From: Brachypodium distachyon
Taxonomy: Eukaryota; Streptophyta; Magnoliopsida; Poales; Poaceae
Length of the DNA stretch: 64,000 bases
Reading direction: 5' to 3'
Assembly: GCF_000005505.3 (NCBI RefSeq)
Contig: NC_016131.3
Coordinates: forward strand, 42,989,355 to 43,053,354
Shown here: positions 58,181 to 64,000 of the stretch, one piece after another
How the letters are laid out: every line of letters starts with the position of its first letter
Position numbering within the stretch: position 1 is the first letter of the stretch
The notes under the pieces: model-generated
Told to the model about the DNA's origin: nothing
The model's database searches: none
What the model saw: only the letters and a program-made list of their open reading frames with translations
Program-made: the position numbers and the translations under genes

Positions 58181-59312
58181 ATGGCGATCATCAGGTCTTG
58201 GCAGCTCCCTCTGGCCCTCCTGGTCATCCTCGCAGCTAGCTCGGCCGCAGCGGCTCAGCTGGAGATCGGCTTCTACAGCAAGACGTGCCCTGACGCCGAG
58301 AAGATCGTCCAAGAGGAGATGACCAAGATCATCGCCGCCGCGCCCAGCCTCGCCGGCCCTCTCCTCCGCCTCCATTTCCACGACTGCTTCGTCCGGGTAA
58401 GTACATACACAATTAATTTGCGTTGCCGTTCGTCTCATTTGTCATTTCCACGACTCACTTTTTTCTTCGAAAAGGAAGAAGCTTAGAAGCCCCCTGGCCT
58501 CTACATCGATTGATGCACACAACCATATTTCCACGACTCACAAGCTACGTAAATTTGCATTGCAGGGATGTGATGCGTCGGTGCTGCTGGAGTCCACGGC
58601 GGGGAACACGGCAGAGAAGGACGCGAAGCCGAACAGGAGCCTACGCGGGTTTGGGTCGGTGGACCGGGTGAAAGCCAAACTAGAAGCCGCGTGCCCAGGC
58701 ACTGTCTCCTGCGCCGACGTGCTCACGCTCATGTCCCGCGACGCCGTGGTCCTGTCCAACGGGCCCCACTGGCCAGTAGCGCTAGGCCGGAGGGACGGCA
58801 GGGCGTCGAGTGCCGCCGAGGCCAGCAAAGAGCTTCCCCCGGCGTCCGGCGACGTGCCGCTCCTTGCCAAGATCTTTGCTTCCAAGGGGCTCAACCTCAA
58901 GGACCTCGCCGTGCTCTCCGGCGGCCACACCCTCGGCACGGCGCACTGCGCGTCGTTTGACGACAGGCTCGCCAACGCCACTGTTGATCCGTCACTGGAC
59001 AGCGAGTACGCCGACAGGCTGAGGCTCAAGTGCGGGAGCGGCAGCGTGCTGGCGGAGATGGACCCCGGGAGCTACAAGACCTTTGATGGAAGCTACTACC
59101 GCCACGTGGTGAAGCGGAGGGGGCTCTTTCGATCCGACGCAGCGCTCCTCGACGACGCTACCACCGGGGACTACGTCCGGAGAGTTGCCTCGGGGAAGTT
59201 TGATGCCGAGTTCTTCACGGATTTCAGCGAGTCCATGATCAAGATGGGCAACGTCGGCGTGCTCACCGGAAACCAGGGGGAGATCAGAAAGAAGTGCTAC
59301 GTCCTCAACTAG
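58181..59312 (+). CDS. Class III secretory peroxidase
   Basis: Two exons, 58181-58396 and 58566-59312 (320 aa). It should use hydrogen peroxide to oxidise phenolics in the cell wall or vacuole. A signal peptide covers about residues 1-26. The distal haem pocket is [20 protein letters not shown], with the catalytic Arg and His and calcium-site residues. The proximal haem ligand is the His of LSGGHTLGTAHC, where most relatives have SGAHT. Eight cysteines occupy the positions needed for the four conserved disulphides (TCPD, HDC, GCD, ACPG, SCAD, AHC, LKC, KKC). The ancestral gene has three introns; only the first is kept. The next gene upstream is an XTH, another wall enzyme, but no shared regulation is shown by the sequence. 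Confidence 0.95.
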
Positions 59313-60239
59313 GCTGTGTGGAGCAGCGATTCGTACGTAAGTCCTCGTGTTGTTAAGCGGAGTAGCGGACTAAGGTGGGGTACGTTAATTTTAGTTGTGT
59401 GTCTGATGGTATTCATTGTAGTGTGAGAAATTATTGTCATCACCAAATATTCAGTAAATTATTTCTTTACCAAGTTAGTATGCATGTATGTAACGCAGTA
59501 CTTTGATAAATAGACATGTGTCACACATTGTGTGATATGCTCTGTTCCAAAATAGAAGATATATAGGAAATGATATTCAGAAAATCTATAAAGCACACGA
59601 TTCGCAACAGTGTTCATGCATATAGCAATGCGATGTCGACCTTCACACCCTCGATTTTCTTTGTGCATGCATGCGATAGTGTTTGGGGTGTTGCCAGTTG
59701 TGATTATGTGGGCCGGACTGACGTGGCAACTGTGTGGCACATCGCGCGAGACGTCGATTCCTAAAGATGTTAACATGATAACACATCTACTATTTCAAAC
59801 TAATACATTATGAAAAAATATTTTATACTAATAGATTTAGCGATCTTGATTTAGCATTCTAAATGTTGATAGTTTTTACAATAAATAAGCTTGGTAAAAA
59901 TTTAGCAAGTTGGGCAATCGACAGTTTTTACGTCTTATATTTTAAAACCGGGGCTAAAGATAGAAATTTACCTATATACTTGCGAGACCCCATATACTTG
60001 TGTGAGATTAGATTAGAGGTGTAAGATGGATGGTCATTCATGTGGTGAACAGCCGTGGTACTGGACGGTAGACACACACGTAGACATACACAAAGGACTC
60101 ATCCAGTCATCCTTGATCAGCTCCACACGGCGCGGGAGAAAACGAGGGGGTTGGTGGCTGTGCTAACTGATTATGCAAAGTAGTTCTAACCCGTGAAGAT
60201 GCATGAACGACGAGCTAGTGATCGAATTGAATAATTCGC
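59313..60239. other. Peroxidase 3' flank
   Basis: AT-rich sequence with no recognised gene. Open frames at 59459-59813 are short and lack features. The region ends where CACTA-type sequence begins. Confidence 0.45.
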
Positions 60240-60422
60240 CACTGCTACAAAAAGAGCATCACTGTCGGGCAAAAAATGCCTTCGGCCACTGATTAATGGC
60301 CACTGATGGGTCATCCATCAGTGGAGGGTAGAAACACAACACTGATGCCCATATGCCAACAGTGGCGGTGAGGCTGCCCCGACACTAATGGGTATTTAGA
60401 AAACAAAAAAAATTACTCCATA
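60240..60422. mobile_element. Left-end fragment of a CACTA element
   Basis: It begins CACTGCTACAAAAAGAGC, a CACTA-type terminus, and continues with subterminal words GGCCACTGAT, ATCAGTGGAG and CCGACACTAATGGG. No matching right end is seen before the next element begins at 60423, so it is cut or continues beyond the window. Confidence 0.65.
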
Positions 60423-60482
60423 CACTACAAAAGAAATAGCCTGTAGATTTTTGGTTCGTAAAGACATTATAATTGTCTCTAC

Positions 60483-63285
60483 CACTAGTACAAAACAGCT
60501 GGCCATCAGTGTCATTCAAAAAACGCTATTAGTGGCGTGTGCCTCACACGCCACTGACTTTTGGCCACTGATAGTAAGGCTATCAATGGCGGACACAAAA
60601 CACGCCACTGATGGGGTCACCCATCGGTGTCGGGTATTCTATACCCGACATTGATACTCGTGTGCAAACAATGACGTCATGTCTCACCCGACACTGATGG
60701 TCATTTAGGGATTAAAAAAATATAATTACATATTAATTTATATACACATGCAAACAACTAATCAACATTTACTCTTTTTTTCTTATTTCATACAATGCAC
60801 AGTCCATACAATTTTCGGATCTATTCTCAAAGATTTACAGTATACCAAAATTACACATTCACATATGTAAATTCAATAGAAAATGTCATGGCCAAGCAGC
60901 CTTGCAATCTTGTAGACGGCATGGTGGAGCTCCAAATCGATGGTGTGGACGGAGAACAACACAAGCAGACACGTACCAGATGCCGAGGGAGTCCGCGTCT
61001 TGTTGAACGCCGCCGTGGGCCACCATCTCCAGTCGTCCTCCTTGCACCGGCCGACGAACTACATCCGAGGGAGAGCCCGGATCCGCACGCGTCGTGTCGG
61101 GTAAAGGCCGGATCTGGCGATGTGGAGGCCCAGGAAGCTCGTCGGCGCCGCTGGGAGCTAGCCGCCCCGCCGCTGCCTGCCGATTCGGTCTCCGCGCGCG
61201 CGAGGGACACCGGCGGCAACCTCCTCTGTGGACAGTGAGAGAGAGATTCAGGAGAGTTAGAGAGAGAGAGAGAGATCCTAGAGAGGGGAGAGGGAGAGAC
61301 GCACCGAGAGAGGGAGAGGCAGGTCCGGCGGTGAAGGGCTCGACGGGGGCGGATCCGGCGGTGGCGGGGTCCGGGGAAACAAGATCTAGCGGCGGCGGGG
61401 TCCTAGGAAACCGGATCCAACGGTGGCATGGTCGACGGAGGCGGGCGGGCTCGACGGGGTTCCGGGGCGGCGGCGAATCTGGGGGCGCCGGGCGGGGCCG
61501 AGGACGGGCTCGACGGAGTCCTGGGGCGGCCGGGCGGCGGTGGTTCTGGCATCTTCGGACGGGGCCGAGGGCAGCGGTTGCCGGCGTCAACGAGGTCGGG
61601 AGGAAGAGAGGCAGAAGAGTGAGTGAGATGGGGGAGATGGCCGCTTGGGAGGGAATAGAGAACGAGGAGAGTTTCGGGCGTCAGATGGGAGGAGAGAGAG
61701 ATCAACAGTGTCGGGAGATACATGTCATCGATCCATGGGTGAGATGCTTTACCAATTAGATGCAGGAACACATATTCGGTGTGTTTTCTATTTTAGACCG
61801 ATCAGTGGTGGGTCATCTTGAAAACCCGCCACCGATGGGTCTAAATTTTCTTTTTTTTGACTTTACAACATGGAAATAATGTTTTTTAATAAATCCATTT
61901 TGGCAACATTGTTTGGCATTCCAAGATGCACCTTATGTGCAAAAAATGAATACATTATCATAAACTATCACATAGATATGACTTGGACTTTCAAAATCTA
62001 AGTCTCTCATAGCAAATAGCTATCAGTGGCGTGCCCCAAGAAAAACACGCCACTGATAGCAAATTTGATTTCCAATAATTGTTAAATTCCTAATATTCTC
62101 TGTTCACCCAAAAAACCAATGGACTGTACTTTTGAATGTCTTTAGGCATGTCTCTGTCCCAACCACAAAATTAATCCCAAATTCAAAAAATTAGCATATA
62201 ATTGTATGATTTTTGGGGGCATTTTAGAGTATTTTAAATTTGTAAAATTCATTTTACATCAAAAATAGCTCAAATTTGGAATTGAAGCTCAATTTGTCCA
62301 CCTTAACATACAAAAATAATAATAAGAAACTTAAGTACAAAATATGTCCAAATTGGAATCTCATGTTAAAAGGTGTACTGGAGATTGACTCATAAGAGCC
62401 AAAGTTGGATGAACTATGTGCTTCATTTCATATTTTCACACCAAATTTTTTGTGTAGTTATATTACTGTAATACTTGTTTCCATGACAAGTTTCAGAATG
62501 TTTTGATCAAAATTGAAATTTATAAATTAAATTTAATAAAAGCAACCCTCAAAATCATACAAATATGTGACATTTTTTTTGGAATTTTGGATTCATTTTT
62601 TGATTGGGATAGAAACATGCCTAAACACACTCAAAATTACAGTCCATTAATTTTTTGGGTGAACAAAGAATTAAATAAAAATTTAATAACACAATCCCTC
62701 TGATCTATCAATGGTGGGTATAATCGCGAAACCCGCCACTGATAGGTTAACAAAATTTTCCAAAATTCTAAGTCTTGCAGGTCAACTATCAGTGGCGTGC
62801 CCCATGAAAATCCGCCACTGATAGTGCTCTTTGCTCCTGTTTACCTTTTGTTTATAATTTAATAAAGGCCAAATAGAAAGTTATATACTGCATTTGACAT
62901 AGGACATATAACAAACATCCAAATGACTTAATTCGAATATGTCATGAAGACGCGCAGCGTGCGACCAGCCGCCGCCGCTAGGGCTATTTATATGGCAGAA
63001 CCATCAGTGGCGGGCTACATCTAGGACACGCCACTGATGATCGCACTATCAGTGGCGTGTTCCATGTGATACACGCCACTAATACCCCAAGCCAATGATA
63101 GAGGCATATCAGTGGCAGTATCAGATTCGATCGCCACGATGGATGTCCCGAGGAATCAAGCATGGCCCAAAGTCGGTCCATCAGTGGCGTGTGCTCTGTA
63201 CCCGCCACTAATAGAGGGCTATCAGTGTCGTGTCTAGTCAGCCCGACACTGATGAGGGTTGCATATGGCCCATTTTGTACTAGTG
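60483..63285. mobile_element. Complete non-autonomous CACTA element (2.8 kb)
   Basis: The termini are CACTAGTACAAAA and TTTTGTACTAGTG, perfect inverted repeats of 13 bp. TAC is duplicated on both sides (60480-60482, 63286-63288). Both marks are diagnostic of the CACTA (En/Spm) superfamily. Subterminal zones carry many copies of ATCAGTGGCGTG and its complement, often as close inverted pairs. The middle (about 60890-61740) is GC-rich with open frames of up to 234 codons but no recognisable transposase. Movement would need a transposase from elsewhere. Confidence 0.93.
60890..61740. other. GC-rich core of the inner CACTA element
   Basis: This block differs sharply in base composition from the AT-rich flanks. 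Open frames exist on both strands (61094-61759 plus; 60886-61590 and 60851-61219 minus) with Pro/Arg- or Gly/Arg-rich products of no known family. A (GA)n tract lies at about 61257-61275. It could be captured host DNA, but no parent gene is recognisable. Confidence 0.4.
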
Positions 63286-64000
63286 TACATAACTTTAGAC
63301 ACTTCGTACAATGCCACAAAACTACCACTACGGACAGTGTCGCTATGTGTGATGAGACACTAATTTAAAACGTCTCTATTGTTTTAGATATTGCATAGAG
63401 ACACTATACCATCTCTACGTTCAATACGACATTTCGTAAAGACATTGCATTATGTCTCTATACTTTTTAGACATTTCATAGAGACAATATATTGTCTCTA
63501 CATTCAATGCGACATTTTGTAAAGACATTAAATTGTGTCTCTATACTCATGTGCTAGAAAATATACATTGAAAAAATCATGTTGAAACCTATACTCGAAC
63601 TCAAGACCTTAAGGAAAACTACACACTCACCTAACCATCTCAACCTGATACCAATTCTTACTTATACTTCTAATGAAATTATTATGAGTAGTCTACTACA
63701 TGTCTCAAACTTGCTAAGAATGTCTCTACACAACATAAAATGTGTCTCAGATAGTGTCTCTAACCATACCATAAGGTCATTTCATCAAGTATCCCAAAAC
63801 CATGTCTCTACATGAGTCTTGTGACAATCTACTAAATGCCTCAAAAAATGTCTCTACAACATAATGTCTCAACTAGTGTCTCTATATTTAAGACATTATC
63901 CATAGTATCTCATAAACTGCCTATACATGAAACTCTGTCTCAAAATTGTCTCTAGGTAGAGACAAAGAGTATATTGCCTCAATGAAAATGTCTCTACAAG

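Larger units (their letters stand above)
60423..64000. mobile_element. CACTA element with TAGAGACA subterminal repeats, runs off window
   Basis: It begins CACTACAAAAGAAATAGCC at 60423. Subterminal words GTCTCTAC/TAGAGACA appear at 60474 and then very densely from 63350 to 64000. Another CACTA (60483-63285) sits inside it. The right terminus is outside the window. The visible part has no coding frame of note. Confidence 0.75.

Noticed and set aside
61094..61759. 221-codon Gly/Arg-rich frame in the inner CACTA
   Set aside because: No transposase or known domain; composition follows GC content, so not listed as a gene.
63300..64000. Regularly spaced repeats that could suggest a CRISPR-like array
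   Set aside because: TAGAGACA words are short, in both orientations and within a CACTA element in a plant genome; this is subterminal transposon sequence.

Overview
The window is nuclear DNA from a grass (Poaceae). The genes are split by GT-AG introns, and several have very GC-rich 5' exons. The intergenic DNA carries TA-flanked Stowaway MITEs, a TTA-flanked Harbinger-type element, CACTA elements with CACTA...TAGTG ends, and Helitron-like termini. The species cannot be fixed from sequence alone. Exon coordinates were worked out by hand from splice sites and reading phase; no alignment was run.

Layout, left to right: the N-terminal part of a matrix metalloproteinase (-, cut by the window edge); a seven-exon plastid-type RsmG/GidB 16S rRNA methyltransferase (-); divergently from it a single-exon DUF716/TMEM45-like membrane protein (+); a multi-exon gene or gene remnant I do not recognise (+, 5' end not found); an intronless JINGUBANG-like WD40 protein (+); a six-exon secreted CREG-like protein (+); an intronless U-box/ARM E3 ligase (-); a HhH-GPD DNA glycosylase (+) whose second intron is about 8.2 kb; an ARG1-type DnaJ protein (+, 11 exons); a 17-exon plastid LRR (RNI-like, EMB2004-type) protein (+); a xyloglucan endotransglucosylase/hydrolase (+, 4 exons); a class III peroxidase (+, 2 exons); and a nest of CACTA transposons reaching the right edge.

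The most striking structure is the large glycosylase intron. It holds an antisense LRR-XII-type receptor-kinase pseudogene, broken by two transposon insertions with recognisable target-site duplications, a 14-bp tandem duplication and two frameshifts, and lacking its 5' end. One of the insertions, a 1.45-kb Harbinger-type element, itself contains a Stowaway MITE. This gives four levels: host intron, pseudogene, Harbinger, Stowaway.

The genes do not form one pathway. MMP, CREG-like protein, XTH and peroxidase have secretory signal peptides, and XTH and peroxidase are neighbouring cell-wall enzymes. RsmG and the EMB2004-type protein look plastid-targeted. I found no tRNA, rRNA or CRISPR array and no convincing new biochemical system. 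The best leads are the unrecognised gene at 5.7-9.2 kb, the nested pseudogene, a 310-bp foldback that could form double-stranded RNA, and the hairpin-rich CACTA nest.
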